Part shown: one piece after another, positions 22,901-31,921 of the stretch | Layout: every line of letters begins with the position of its first letter | Numbering within the stretch: position 1 is the stretch's first letter | Assembly: GCA_002104905.1 (NCBI GenBank) | Contig: MCFE01000088.1 | Location: 1-64,000, forward strand | Reading direction: 5' to 3' | Length of the DNA stretch: 64,000 bases | From: Basidiobolus meristosporus CBS 931.73 | Lineage: Eukaryota; Basidiobolomycota; Basidiobolomycetes; Basidiobolales; Basidiobolaceae | Position numbers and translations under genes: made by a program | The notes under the pieces: model-generated | What the model was told of the DNA's origin: nothing | Databases searched by the model: none | What the model saw: only the letters and a program-made list of their open reading frames with translations

Positions 22901-24216
22901 TCTCCAAGATTGAGGCTGGCAAACTGTTGATTGAGCAGACCCAGTTCTCGTTAAGAAAGGAGGTTTTCGGCGTGATGAGATCCTTGAACACCAAGGCAAA
23001 TCAGAAGAAGATCGACCTCGTGTATGATATCGGCGAGGAAATCCCGGACCTGCTGGTTGGCGACCCGCTGAGGATTTGTCAAATCATCACCAACTTGGTC
23101 GGCAATGCGATCAAGTTTACCGCCAAGGGCCATGTGACTCTGCGGGTCTCGATCAATAAGAGAACCGCGTGTAAAGTAGGGTTGACGTTCTGCGTGAGCG
23201 ATAGCGGGATTGGGATTCCAAACGACAAGCTCCACCTGATATTCGATTCGTTCTCGCAGGCCGACATGTCCACCACTCGAAAATTCGGTGGCACCGGACT
23301 CGGATTATCCATCTCCAAGCAGCTTACTCAACTGATGGGCGGTGACTTGTGGGTGAAGAGTGTGTACGGCAAAGGCAGCGAGTTTTACTTTACTGTGGAA
23401 TGCCCAGTAGGTAGGATGACATTGGTACAAATGGAACAGCGCATGCATGCTTTCAACAACAAGAAAGTTTTGCTATTGAGAACTCAGGGTCACCCTGAAG
23501 GTCTGGATACATTTGATATGTTACAGCAGCTCCAGCTGAAGCCGGTAGAAATCTCCATCCAGAAAGCCCAGAATACAGTTCGTCCACCTGGCTCGACCTG
23601 CCGTTTGTTCGATGCGGTGATGGTGGACGACTTTGCTACCGTGAGGAAAATCCGCCAGAACCCGAATCTCCAGAATATCCCGGTGATTCTGCTCTCGGGC
23701 GGGAGGAGCACCCCATTAATAATGAAGGACTGCATCGACTTACAAATCATCTCATGCATGAGAGCACCGGCCAACCTTCTGGAGCTGGCCAACGCGCTCG
23801 TACCTGCCCTTGAATCTAATATGATGGTGTCTCAGGGAGCTTGCGCCCGGAAGATGAAGATTCTGCTCGCGGAGGATAACAAAGTGAACCAGAAACTAGC
23901 AGTCAAGATTCTGGAGAAGCACAAGCATGCGGTCACCACGGTATCGGATGGGCTTCAGGCGGTTGAGGCAGTTGGCAAGGGCGATTTCGACCTAATCCTG
24001 ATGGACGTGCAGATGCCGATCATGGGTGGACTTGAAGCTACTGCACGCATCCGCGAACTGGAGAAGGATACCGGCAGACACATCCCAATCGTCGCTCTGA
24101 CTGCGCACGCCATGGTGGGGGATCGAGAGAAGTGCTTATCTGCTGGAATGGATGAATATTTAACCAAACCACTGAGGACTACTGAGCTGGTTGGCATGAT
24201 CAACCGATTTTCATAG
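19963..24216 (+). CDS. NIK1: Group III hybrid histidine kinase (Nik1/Os-1 type)
   Basis: Intronless, 1417 residues, cytosolic; no membrane segment seen. The N-terminal ~155 residues are variable. A poly-HAMP array follows: GDxSK cores at residues 173, 260, 352, 444, 536, 628, 720 and 812, the last seven exactly 92 residues apart. HisKA contains [11 protein letters not shown] with phospho-acceptor His931. HATPase has the N-box around Asn1044 and SDSGIGI near 1081. A degenerate receiver-like segment follows (about 1170-1270). The true receiver starts at ILLAEDN, with Asp1348 in MDVQMP as acceptor and a conserved TKPL lysine. Group III kinases feed the Ypd1-Ssk1-Hog1 osmotic pathway and are the targets through which fludioxonil and iprodione act. 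Neurospora Os-1 is about 1300 residues with six repeats, so this array is longer than usual. All catalytic residues are present. Confidence 0.95.
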   Translation: MSTAFMRYLGDALLASSSIDPREHYFSSTYSLSEEEKRIEVALQQVLRRQHFLEQELKKCQYHHNENCVDEQPYVDTTNHSCGIEQYQYTTVPPKEVNMELEIPGSLQLYISHPVPSFPSHTSSQLSEKSLSTCTSASGEEYESDADTHLPRKNLAESYLDDCTNVILAISNGDLSKRVTSTADGGSALILKNAINTMADRLTAFTDEMMIIGKESPHQSPAQPWDGAWKEAIQHVDQVVARHSKEMQDIIGVCQAVSHGDLSKKVTVDVEGETLVLKELINTMVDQLGCFFSEVIRVTHEVGTQGRLSKRAEVFGTHGSWKYLTDNINLMASNLSNQVRDITNVSKAIAQGDFSKQITVEVDGELLDLKLVINAMVVKLGAFVSEVTRVGYEVGTEGKLGGQVVVEDIGGAWKEMADNVNLMVSNLTAQARDVALVSKAIAVGDLSKKITVNVGGEINELKTTINTMVDKLRTFVSEVTRVTHEVGTEWKLGGQAIAIDVAGTWKELTESLNMMAYNVTNQVRDIVTVSKAFATGDLSKKVSVNVQGEILDLKLTINTIVDQLRTLNEEVYRVATEIGIEGKLGGQAVVQNAGGTWKNLTDSINMMTLNLTDQIRDIAYVNRAITAGDLSKKVTIDVKGEMLDLKSSINTMVDQLHSFKTEVTRMSLEMGTQGKLGGQIAMKDVSGVWEELTLSVNDLSTNLAKQMRSITAVTNAVASGDLSKKITLEVKGEVNELKTTVNSLVDQLHNVVSEVKRVTYEIGVEGKLGGQATVHGVEGTWKELTDSVNAMAGNMTSQVRDIANVTKAATRGDYSLTTTTNVRGEILGLKDTINDMVHQLNTFYVELNRISAEAESLSRPDEQEPTEDSIKDGAATEGEGGKEETDAEIHKLIVNSLFNNVRETIRRSHAARETAELANRSKSDFLATMSHEIRTPMNGIIGMTQLALDADLTGQQRENLTIVSQLAGTLLCLINDILDISKIEAGKLLIEQTQFSLRKEVFGVMRSLNTKANQKKIDLVYDIGEEIPDLLVGDPLRICQIITNLVGNAIKFTAKGHVTLRVSINKRTACKVGLTFCVSDSGIGIPNDKLHLIFDSFSQADMSTTRKFGGTGLGLSISKQLTQLMGGDLWVKSVYGKGSEFYFTVECPVGRMTLVQMEQRMHAFNNKKVLLLRTQGHPEGLDTFDMLQQLQLKPVEISIQKAQNTVRPPGSTCRLFDAVMVDDFATVRKIRQNPNLQNIPVILLSGGRSTPLIMKDCIDLQIISCMRAPANLLELANALVPALESNMMVSQGACARKMKILLAEDNKVNQKLAVKILEKHKHAVTTVSDGLQAVEAVGKGDFDLILMDVQMPIMGGLEATARIRELEKDTGRHIPIVALTAHAMVGDREKCLSAGMDEYLTKPLRTTELVGMINRFS

Positions 24217-24227
24217 ATGATTTTCCC

Positions 24228-24305
24228 ATTGCCTCTTTGTATATTGTTAATTTGAATAAACGCCCTATTGCCTGTTTGTATATTGTTAATCCGAATAAAC
24301 ACCCC
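24228..24305 (+). terminator. Tandem duplicated poly(A)-signal block after NIK1
   Basis: A 39-bp unit is repeated twice (24228-24266, 24267-24305) with about four differences. Each unit contains TGTATATTGTTAAT and GAATAAAC, resembling a fungal efficiency element plus AATAAA positioning element. It begins 12 bases after the stop codon. Confidence 0.55.
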
Positions 24306-24509
24306 ACTGCCAAGTTGGTTTAAAAACGCGATTGGTGGGCAGAATGGAATAAAATGCTGCTTCGATCACTCGTAGATTAATCGATCGCTTTCTGTTGATT
24401 GATCCCATCGGTCTATTTGGTTCTGGAATCGTGCCCGGAATTCTGAGATCGAGAGTGGTAAAAGACTATTTCCATATAAATCAGAGTGAAGGAAAGCAAG
24501 TGGTTGGTG

Positions 24510-24565
24510 TATAAGTGGTGAATCTTATGAAAACTGGTGGTTTGTATATAAGTGGCGAATCTTAT
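24510..24565 (+). promoter_or_regulatory. Duplicated TATA block upstream of the UNC93-like gene
   Basis: The 19-bp direct repeat TATAAGTGGYGAATCTTAT occurs at 24510-24528 and 24547-24565. The downstream copy gives TATATAAG at 24545-24552, about 86 bases before the ATG at 24638, a plausible core promoter position. Confidence 0.5.
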
Positions 24566-24637
24566 TTCTGCGCTTGTACTACTTCCCCCCCTCTCCTCAC
24601 TTTGTGTGTTCTATAGAGCCAAGTCTGTTACTTCGTG

Positions 24638-25930
24638 ATGGTAAGGATTGACATGTACGTAGACCATCTAAGGCTGAATAGTCCCCTCAGTCAACTAGTG
24701 TTGGTGGGGATCATTTGCTGCGTGATGATTGGTGCGTACAACTCAAGCTATGGAATCGGAACTTTGGGCAACCTTGACCGGAGAGGTACTACCACAGTAA
24801 ACACCGTCTTCTATGTCACATGTTCATTGGCATCTATCATCTCTGGCAGTCTAAACAATATGCTAGGCCCCAAACTGATCTTTCTGATCGGTTGCGGCAC
24901 CTACATTATATACTTTTTGATGATATGGTTCTCTTCTAACGCCCACGATACCTTGACCATCGTTGGGGCCACCTTTGCTGGCTTCGGCTGTGCTATTATC
25001 TGGACTGCCCAGGGAGTCATCATGATGGCTTATCCAATGGAGAATCAAAAAGGCAGATACTTTGGCATCTTCTGGGCAATCTTCAACATCGGCGCCTTCG
25101 TTGGAGGGCTGCTAACTCTTTGCGGAGTAACATCAAATGTTGCCAGTGTATCATTCGCCGTCTTGACGGGGATTAGTTCGCTGATCTCCCTCCTTCTGGT
25201 CAACCCGGCCACTGTGGTGAGAAACGACGGGTCCAGGGTAACAACAAAGACACAGTTCCAGGTTCACCATGAGCTACGACAACTTCCAAAAACCTTCATG
25301 CACAAAAAGCTACTCCTCCTGTGCCCGCTTTTCTTCTACTCGAACTGGTTCTACAGCTATCGGTTCGGAAGCTTCAATAGCGAGTTATTCACTACGCGCA
25401 CCCGGGCCTTCAACTCTATTTTCTACTGGGCTTCACAAATCCTAGGCTCATTGACATTTGGCCAGTTCCTCGATAATCCCCTGTTCACGCGCCCGAAACG
25501 AGCCGTGTTGGGGCTGTATTTCTTGACGTTCTTCTACGCTGCCACATGGCTTGGTTGCATTTTCATGGAACGCTCGCGCAACGAGATCAAAGCTCATCAG
25601 GGGATGGACATCACGGAGAACCACTACACCGGGCCACTTGTATTGCTTCTACTCTGTGGTATATCAGACTCCATGATTCAGACCTGGTGTTATTGGATGC
25701 TTGGCGCGATTACAAATAACGCCATGATTCTTTCTAGATTTTCCGGCTTTTACAAGTGCATACAAGCAGCCGGCACAGCCATAGCGTGGTCTATTGCGCT
25801 AGAGCTCCAACCCCTAGACCTTGTATTGATCAATTGTGCCATCTTCTTCACCGGTGTACCATTTGCTTACTTCGCGGCCAGAGACATCACCAAAGCAAAC
25901 CACTTTCCTGTCCATACCGATGACTCCTAG
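24638..25930 (+). CDS. UNC93-like MFS membrane protein (DUF895 type)
   Basis: Frame of 430 residues from ATG 24638; a second ATG at 24650 is also possible. About eleven to twelve hydrophobic segments are evident. Features shared with the fungal UNC93-like branch of the major facilitator superfamily: an early SYGIGTLGNL turn, GPKLIFLIGCGTY after TM3, GAxWTAQGVIMMAYP in TM4, KGRYFGIFWAIFNIGAFVGG in TM5, and late SDSMIQTWCYWMLGAI. Animal UNC93 proteins regulate potassium channels or Toll-like receptor trafficking; fungal members are mostly uncharacterised, so no substrate is assigned. The gene lies 421 bases downstream of the kinase on the same strand with its own TATA box, so it is a separate unit. 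A GTAAGG sequence just after the start codon looks like a splice donor but is not needed, because the frame is open through it. Confidence 0.85.
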   Translation: MVRIDMYVDHLRLNSPLSQLVLVGIICCVMIGAYNSSYGIGTLGNLDRRGTTTVNTVFYVTCSLASIISGSLNNMLGPKLIFLIGCGTYIIYFLMIWFSSNAHDTLTIVGATFAGFGCAIIWTAQGVIMMAYPMENQKGRYFGIFWAIFNIGAFVGGLLTLCGVTSNVASVSFAVLTGISSLISLLLVNPATVVRNDGSRVTTKTQFQVHHELRQLPKTFMHKKLLLLCPLFFYSNWFYSYRFGSFNSELFTTRTRAFNSIFYWASQILGSLTFGQFLDNPLFTRPKRAVLGLYFLTFFYAATWLGCIFMERSRNEIKAHQGMDITENHYTGPLVLLLLCGISDSMIQTWCYWMLGAITNNAMILSRFSGFYKCIQAAGTAIAWSIALELQPLDLVLINCAIFFTGVPFAYFAARDITKANHFPVHTDDS

Positions 25931-26439
25931 AGTTCCGTTTAAGTGTACATTTTTCACGCATACCCACTCCCCATTACATACCTGTATATTAGATTTACCT
26001 TTGTAGATTCAATGCTAATCCTTGATTCAACCACTATCACCACCCGTACCCATACTGAAGGAGCTTCCCCCATAGTGCCCAGCATCAATAACACCCTAAA
26101 CCCCACCTAGACAAACAAATATAGTTCTAGATAAAGATTAAAAAGCCACCAAACCTCCGTTGACTGCTGTGTGGGTGGATAATTCACCCGAAGCTTTCTT
26201 CGGACTTTAGATATTTCCTAGAATGTAGCGGCAACCATGGATTTATCCGAATAGATCCTTTCCACCGCTACGAAAATAGCCGAAGCCCATTCCAGAATAC
26301 AATCCTCTTTAGTGCTGATAGGCGATGGGAGGGGAGTATGCATGAAAAAAACCATCTCTGCGGCCTCTGTCAATGAACAAAACTGATCGGTCGCCAGTGG
26401 CAAGAGCCCCTCTTCTGCCTCTTCAGTAGATCCTTGAAA
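25931..26439. other. Intergenic, promoter of RPL43
   Basis: 3' flank of the UNC93-like gene, then the upstream region of RPL43. A small open frame on the minus strand (26218-26517) shows no motif and overlaps the RPL43 intron. Nothing else seen. Confidence 0.5.
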
Positions 26440-26825
26440 ATGGTTAGTTTCCAGCTGAATTAGATTATGGTGGTGGTAGCGGCAGAGACGACCCATCCAA
26501 ACGTGATAGTTGTTCATCCATCGATGTTAAACGCTTCCTTTATCTGTAGGCCAAACGCACCAAAAAAGTCGGAGTCGTTGGTAAATACGGTACCCGTTAC
26601 GGTGCCTCTCTTCGTAAACAAGTGAAGAAGATGGAAATCACCCAACACGCCAAGTACACCTGCACATTCTGTGGCAAAGATGCCGTCAAGCGTCAGTCCG
26701 TTGGTATCTGGGAATGCCGTGGCTGCCGCAAGGTTATGGCCGGCGGTGCCTGGACCGTTTCCACTACTGCTGCTGCCACTGTCAGAAGCACCGTCCGTCG
26801 TCTTCGTGAATTGATGGAATCTTAA
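26440..26825 (+). CDS. RPL43: 60S ribosomal protein L43 (eL43, L37Ae family)
   Basis: 92 residues from two exons: 26440-26442 (the ATG alone) and 26550-26825. Exon 2 reads [18 protein letters not shown], then the zinc ribbon [22 protein letters not shown] (four cysteines) and AGGAWTVST, near-identical to yeast Rpl43. The length matches the family exactly. The intron (26443-26549, 107 nt) has a GTTAGT donor and CTGTAG acceptor. Placing the intron directly after the ATG is the arrangement known for budding-yeast RPL43, which supports this model although the donor is not consensus. An alternative ATG at 26467 followed by GTGGTG is a weaker donor. Component of the large ribosomal subunit, probably highly expressed. 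Confidence 0.92.
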
Positions 26826-27478
26826 GTAAATCGAAGATAAATAAATGCTTACAATAGAAGAGAATCGAGCATTGATGTGCCAATCTGCACCATCTATGCA
26901 TGAGTCAGTGTCTTGCAGACTAAGCCAGATTGCATCTCGGATATATGGCGAGTGGACACGATCATTAGGATTTCCTTTTGTGCGCATAATCGCCAGCCCT
27001 GTGAATGAACAATGTACTGGGATGGATCTCAGTGTTTGGGCAAATTGCCTAAAGAGGCAGGATACAGTAGAACACAAAATAAAGGTGAGTGATTAAACGG
27101 ACGAAACAGGACGAAACAGGCTACAACAACAAGGCCAGAACTTAATTTAAATCTTGTTCCACATTGGTGTTGTTTACTGTCATGTACATCTATGTGCTGG
27201 CTGGGGGATTTCTATTGGCATGCTCATATCTGTACTAATCCATAAAGAGCCATCTCGTACAAATATAAATAGATTGGGAGAGCGATTTATACAGATTGGT
27301 ATGGGTGTGCATACAATTTGGGCTTGGGTGGACGGGGTTACATATTTGAGGGACCTTGTTCATGTATGGGTGGTCGCTGGTAATTCGGTGTCTCCAAGGA
27401 GTACAAATTAAATTAGGTTTTTGTTCCCAGATATAAGCATCCCAAGCCTCACGGTTCGCCGCATTCTTTCCCATCCTA
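26826..27478. other. Intergenic, no gene seen
   Basis: AT-rich 3' flank of RPL43 (AATAAATG just after the stop) and upstream region of the next gene. Short frames at 26845-27096 and 27154-27411 have no motif. No RNA gene recognised. Confidence 0.5.
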
Positions 27479-28275
27479 ATGAATCCAAAGCTCAAGCTCT
27501 TCCTGTCTGCGCTGTACGTGCTGTTTTCCGTGCCAATAGCCATTGCTCAGGACCCCATAAACGATGGTAACCTTGCTCCATGACTTTTCACTTGCTGCAG
27601 TTAGTAAGCCTCGCCTGTTCTCTAGATCAGCAACTAAACAGCACGCAGAAAATCATCGCCGGCGTGCTACTCATAGCCATAGGCTTTGCGTTTTGCTTCT
27701 TCGGTCGTCGACTGGTGAAGGTGACCATCTTCCTGGGCGGGTTTGTTTTCTTCACCGGACTTGCCTTGGTGGTTTGCGCCAATATCAGTCCAATCGAAAC
27801 CAACAACGCCACAAAGTCCTGGATATACCTGGCGGTCAGCATCGTAGCAGGTCTTGTTGGCGGGTACCTGTTGATCTGCTTGTTCCAAGTAGGACTGGCC
27901 ATTGTTGGCGGGTTGGGCGGGTTTGCTCTCTCCATGATTATCCTATCCCTTAAAGACAACATGATCATCGCTTCCAACACTGGACGCATCATCTTTGTGG
28001 TGGTCTTTGTGGTCATTGGTGCGGTATCTATATTATTCATGGAGAAGCACATCCTAATTTGGGCCTCTTCCATCTCTGGCTCGTATACTATGGTGGTTGG
28101 AGTGGACGTCTTTGTAAAGACCGGACTGTACTACTCCCTTAACCTTTTCTTCAGAGGCCAACACGGTGTATTCTACCATACTGATGCCAAAGTATACGCG
28201 ATGCTAGCCTCGGTGATTCTTATCTCTGGCATCGGTGCGTTGTTCCAATATCGCACCACCCGTGACAAGAGTTAG
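27479..28275 (+). CDS. TMEM198-like multi-pass membrane protein (DUF4203 type)
   Basis: 245 residues from exons 27479-27566 and 27626-28275; the 59-nt intron has GTAACC donor and CTCTAG acceptor and is phase 1. The N-terminus (MNPKLKLFLSALYVLFSVPIAIAQ) is a clear signal peptide, cut probably after AIAQ or AIA. Seven hydrophobic segments follow, with glycine-rich helices such as VAGLVGGYLLICLF and VGLAIVGGLGGFALSM, typical of the TMEM198/TM7SF3-like domain. In animals TMEM198 assists Wnt co-receptor phosphorylation; fungal relatives are uncharacterised. The product likely resides in the secretory pathway or plasma membrane. It converges on the ILV5 copy at 28666. Confidence 0.8.
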
Positions 28276-28665
28276 ATCCGTTCATACTCTACCGGAGTGG
28301 CTTGGCCAATAAAAGTATCGATGTGTTGTATTGTGCGGAGGTCACCGTGAACAGCGAGTTCTGTTAATGGTGAAGGGATGCCGCTCTATCATGTAAATAT
28401 ACCAGCATCCATATCAAAATAAATGTCTATCGTCGTACACAATACTGATATTTCGTGGTGTCCTTGAATGAGCTTCCTATTGTGAATGTCCAGAGTCAGG
28501 TATAGTCGTTAAATTCCATTATATGGCTCGGGGACTCGGGGCAGGCAGGGTAGAAACTAGTTCCTAAATGGGATGTTAAGCATATTTGGATTTAAGTTGA
28601 ATAAATTTCTTTATTAGCTATGATGAATGTACACATGTAGAATATGCGGGAAAGTTTCTAGTGGT
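28276..28665. other. Convergent intergenic 3' region
   Basis: Lies between the plus-strand TMEM198-like gene and the minus-strand ILV5 gene. AATAAATG near 28420 and AATAAATT near 28600 could serve as poly(A) signals. Nothing else seen. Confidence 0.5.
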
Positions 28666-29868
28666 TTAGTTGTTTTCGGGACGGAGGCTGCGAACAGTCT
28701 TGCCAGCTCTCCACATCTCACTCTCGCGGATCTCCTCCAACTCCTTCTCCAACCCGGCACGGTAGTTCTCCTCAGAGTTCTTCTCCAGCGATCTGCGGGT
28801 CTCGCTGCCATCGGCAACGGATGTGTACAACTTCTCGAACACAGGCTTGGTGGCCTCGTAGAATGGCTTCCACCAGTCGAGGGCTCCTCTCTGGGCGGTG
28901 GTGGAGCAGTTGGAGTACATCCAGTCCATGCCCTTCTCCCCGATCAAGGGGTACAGGGACTGGGTGGCCTCTTCGACGGTCTCGTTGAAGGCCTCGGATG
29001 GGCTGTGTCCACGGGCTCTCAAGACCTCATACTGGGCCTGGAAGGCTCCTTGGATGGCGCCCATAAGGATACCACGCTCGCCGGTCAGGTCGGAGTACAC
29101 CTCCTTCTCGAAGGTGGTCTCGTACAGGTATCCGGATCCGATCCCGACCCCGAGAGCGATGGCTCTCTCCTTGGCGTTGCCACTGGCATCCTGGAACACG
29201 GCGAAGGAGGAGTTGATGCCACGTCCTTGCTGGAAGAGTCTGCGAACAGTGAATCCAGATCCCTTGGGGGCGGCAAGGATCACATCAATATCGGTGGGTG
29301 GGATGACTCCGGTGTCCTCCTTGTACACCACGGAGAACCCATGGGAGAAGTAGAGGGTCTTGCCCTTGGTGAGGTATGGCTTGACCGTGGACCAGAGCTG
29401 CTTCTGGGCGGCGTCGGAGAGAAGGTTCATGATGACAGTACCCTTGTCACAGGCTTCCTCAATGCTGAACAGGTTCTTACCAGGGACCCAGCCTTCCTCG
29501 ACAGCCTGGTCGTAGCTGCGTCCCTTACGCTGGCCGATGATGACGTTCAATCCGTTGTCACGCATGTTCAATGCTTGACCACGTCCTTGGGGTCCGTATC
29601 CGAGGACGGCCAAGGTGTCGTTGGCGAAGATCTTCTGGAGCTTCTCCTTGGGGTAGTCGGAGCGCTCGTAGACGGTTTCTTGGGTGCCGCCGAAGTCAAG
29701 GGTCTTGATGGAACGGGTCTGAACGAAGTTGGTGGCGGTGGCACGAGCAACGGTGGAGGGAACAGCTCTCATGGCAGCTACAGAGAGCTGACGAGCGGGG
29801 AGCTTGGCCATGCGAGCAAGGCCAGCAACTCTCAAAGCATTTTTGGAGGTGAAACGAAGGGTATTCAT
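28666..29868 (-). CDS. ILV5: Ketol-acid reductoisomerase, mitochondrial, copy 1
   Basis: 400 residues, intronless. Converts acetolactate or acetohydroxybutyrate to dihydroxy acids with NADPH and Mg2+, the second common step of valine and isoleucine synthesis, in the mitochondrial matrix. The arginine-rich N-terminus (many R, no acidic residue in the first ~45) is a targeting presequence. The mature part starts near TRSIKTLDFGGTQETVYER. Seen motifs: VLGYGPQGRGQALN (dinucleotide fold), NLLSDAAQ, LYFSHGFS, APKGSGFTVR, SEAFNETVEEATQSLYPLIG (metal ligands Asp/Glu of the KARI core) and the C-terminal RSLRPEN shared with yeast Ilv5. The ATG at 29868 is chosen; the longer frame upstream begins with TTG. 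Yeast Ilv5 also stabilises mtDNA. The divergent neighbour at 30560-31762 encodes nearly the same protein. Confidence 0.97.
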   Translation of the reverse strand: MNTLRFTSKNALRVAGLARMAKLPARQLSVAAMRAVPSTVARATATNFVQTRSIKTLDFGGTQETVYERSDYPKEKLQKIFANDTLAVLGYGPQGRGQALNMRDNGLNVIIGQRKGRSYDQAVEEGWVPGKNLFSIEEACDKGTVIMNLLSDAAQKQLWSTVKPYLTKGKTLYFSHGFSVVYKEDTGVIPPTDIDVILAAPKGSGFTVRRLFQQGRGINSSFAVFQDASGNAKERAIALGVGIGSGYLYETTFEKEVYSDLTGERGILMGAIQGAFQAQYEVLRARGHSPSEAFNETVEEATQSLYPLIGEKGMDWMYSNCSTTAQRGALDWWKPFYEATKPVFEKLYTSVADGSETRRSLEKNSEENYRAGLEKELEEIRESEMWRAGKTVRSLRPENN

Positions 29869-30559
29869 TCTATTAAAACGAAGGATATATTCAATGGTGG
29901 GAGATGGCAATCACTTTATATAAATCAATAACGTAATCCATTCATAGTGAGTAATGCTGAGCTGTGGGCGATGGATGAAATTAATGTCATACACTACAAA
30001 CACCTTACTGGATGGTTAGAACCAAATTAGTCGAAGATTTTGATACGCTCTCGATACGCTCTCATTATCATATGAATGATCCATCCTATTCTTTCCACTT
30101 GATATTTTTCAGCCACAGTTGAATGCATAATTCTTCTACCAGGAAAGATTGGAGAGACAGTCATCACTGGAATTATCAATGATCTTGCGATAATCTAGCT
30201 AGTCGATCTTTCTTGATCACACGACTCACTTTATCTTCTTATCACCAAAAGTTTTCCTCCACTGCAATTGTAGTGTATGGTGGGCTCACAAAGCTGGGGA
30301 AGGGAAATGGTACAAACACTCTACGTGAAAGTGCGCTGGCAACAGAGGGGTTTTTACCCGATATCCCCAAATTTAGAAATGATTAGACAAAGGGAATCAC
30401 GAGGATGCGAGATCGTATTCAACCTTGTGCACCCATGCTTGCATGCACCAACTATTAGTCACAGTGATTAATAGGAGAGATGCTATAAAACCACTCGAGG
30501 TTAGAAACATCTGCCAGTACCAGCTCACTGTGATCCGATTATCACTTCAATAGACCATT
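29869..30559. promoter_or_regulatory. Shared divergent promoter region of the two ILV5 genes
   Basis: 691 bases between the two start codons. A TATATAAA box at about 29917-29924 serves copy 1 (about 50 bases from its ATG) and TATAAAA at 30484-30490 serves copy 2 (about 70 bases). A CGACTCA near 30225 resembles a Gcn4-type half-site, but I would not rely on it. Apart from their coding sequence the two sides show no obvious similarity. Confidence 0.6.
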
Positions 30560-31762
30560 ATGAACAGCTCACGCATCGCACTTAGAAACTCCTTGAGAGT
30601 CGCCGGCCTTGCTCGCATGGCCAGGCTCCCCGCTCGTCAGCTCTCTGTAGCTGCCATGAGAGCTGTTCCCTCCACCGTTGCTCGTGCCACCGCCACCAAC
30701 TTCGTTCAGACCCGTTCCATCAAGACCCTTGACTTCGGCGGCACCCAAGAAACCGTCTACGAGCGCTCCGACTACCCCAAGGAGAAGCTCCAGAAGATCT
30801 TCGCCAACGACACCTTGGCCGTCCTCGGATACGGACCCCAAGGACGTGGTCAAGCATTGAACATGCGTGACAACGGATTGAACGTCATCATCGGCCAGCG
30901 TAAGGGACGCAGCTACGACCAGGCTGTCGAGGAAGGCTGGGTCCCTGGTAAGAACCTGTTCAGCATTGAGGAAGCCTGTGACAAGGGTACTGTCATCATG
31001 AACCTTCTCTCCGACGCCGCCCAGAAGCAGCTCTGGTCCACGGTCAAGCCATACCTCACCAAGGGCAAGACCCTCTACTTCTCCCATGGGTTCTCCGTGG
31101 TGTACAAGGAGGACACCGGAGTCATCCCACCCACCGATATTGATGTGATCCTTGCCGCCCCCAAGGGATCTGGATTCACTGTTCGCAGACTCTTCCAGCA
31201 AGGACGTGGCATCAACTCCTCCTTCGCCGTGTTCCAGGATGCCAGTGGCAACGCCAAGGAGAGAGCCATCGCTCTCGGGGTCGGGATCGGATCCGGATAC
31301 CTGTACGAGACCACCTTCGAGAAGGAGGTGTACTCCGACCTGACCGGCGAGCGTGGTATCCTTATGGGCGCCATCCAAGGAGCCTTCCAGGCCCAGTATG
31401 AGGTCTTGAGAGCCCGTGGACACAGCCCATCCGAGGCCTTCAACGAGACCGTCGAAGAGGCCACCCAGTCCCTGTACCCCTTGATCGGGGAGAAGGGCAT
31501 GGACTGGATGTACTCCAACTGCTCCACCACCGCCCAGAGAGGAGCCCTCGACTGGTGGAAGCCATTCTACGAGGCCACCAAGCCTGTGTTCGAGAAGTTG
31601 TACACATCCGTTGCCGATGGCAGCGAGACCCGCAGATCCCTGGAGAAGAACTCGGAGGAGAACTACCGTGCCGGGTTGGAGAAGGAGTTGGAGGAGATCC
31701 GCGAGAGTGAGATGTGGAGAGCTGGCAAGACTGTTCGCAGCCTCCGTCCCGAGAACAACTAG
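30560..31762 (+). CDS. ILV5: Ketol-acid reductoisomerase, mitochondrial, copy 2
   Basis: 400 residues, intronless. It differs from copy 1 only in about the first dozen residues (MNSSRIALRNS against MNTLRFTSKNA) and one Lys/Arg change in the presequence; the rest is identical in protein, with only a handful of silent base changes. All catalytic motifs are present (GYGPQGRGQ, NLLSDAAQ, NETVEEATQSLYPLIG). The strong codon bias towards C- and G-ending codons suggests high expression. Because the presequences differ slightly while the enzyme does not, the two genes probably differ in regulation rather than function. It is convergent with CHS7, whose stop lies 160 bases away. Confidence 0.97.
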   Translation: MNSSRIALRNSLRVAGLARMARLPARQLSVAAMRAVPSTVARATATNFVQTRSIKTLDFGGTQETVYERSDYPKEKLQKIFANDTLAVLGYGPQGRGQALNMRDNGLNVIIGQRKGRSYDQAVEEGWVPGKNLFSIEEACDKGTVIMNLLSDAAQKQLWSTVKPYLTKGKTLYFSHGFSVVYKEDTGVIPPTDIDVILAAPKGSGFTVRRLFQQGRGINSSFAVFQDASGNAKERAIALGVGIGSGYLYETTFEKEVYSDLTGERGILMGAIQGAFQAQYEVLRARGHSPSEAFNETVEEATQSLYPLIGEKGMDWMYSNCSTTAQRGALDWWKPFYEATKPVFEKLYTSVADGSETRRSLEKNSEENYRAGLEKELEEIRESEMWRAGKTVRSLRPENN

Positions 31763-31921
31763 ATAATTAAGCCATTCCATAATCTATTTCATATGTATAT
31801 TCGTCATTGATAGTGTTTAAAGAAATCATTAGCATCTGAAATAAATCCATCGATTTCATTTATTTAGGTCTAGTCACAGATTGGTCGGAATAAGGTTAAG
31901 GGCGTTGGATTTCATTTAGAG

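Noticed and set aside
24641-24646. GTAAGG after the UNC93-like start codon as a splice donor
   Set aside because: The frame is open and continuous without an intron, and no matching exon change is needed.
28627-29931. 434-codon open frame antisense to ILV5 copy 1 (and a 403-codon one antisense to copy 2)
   Set aside because: Gly/Leu/Val-rich product without motifs; it follows from the strong codon bias of ILV5, and the sense frame is unambiguous.
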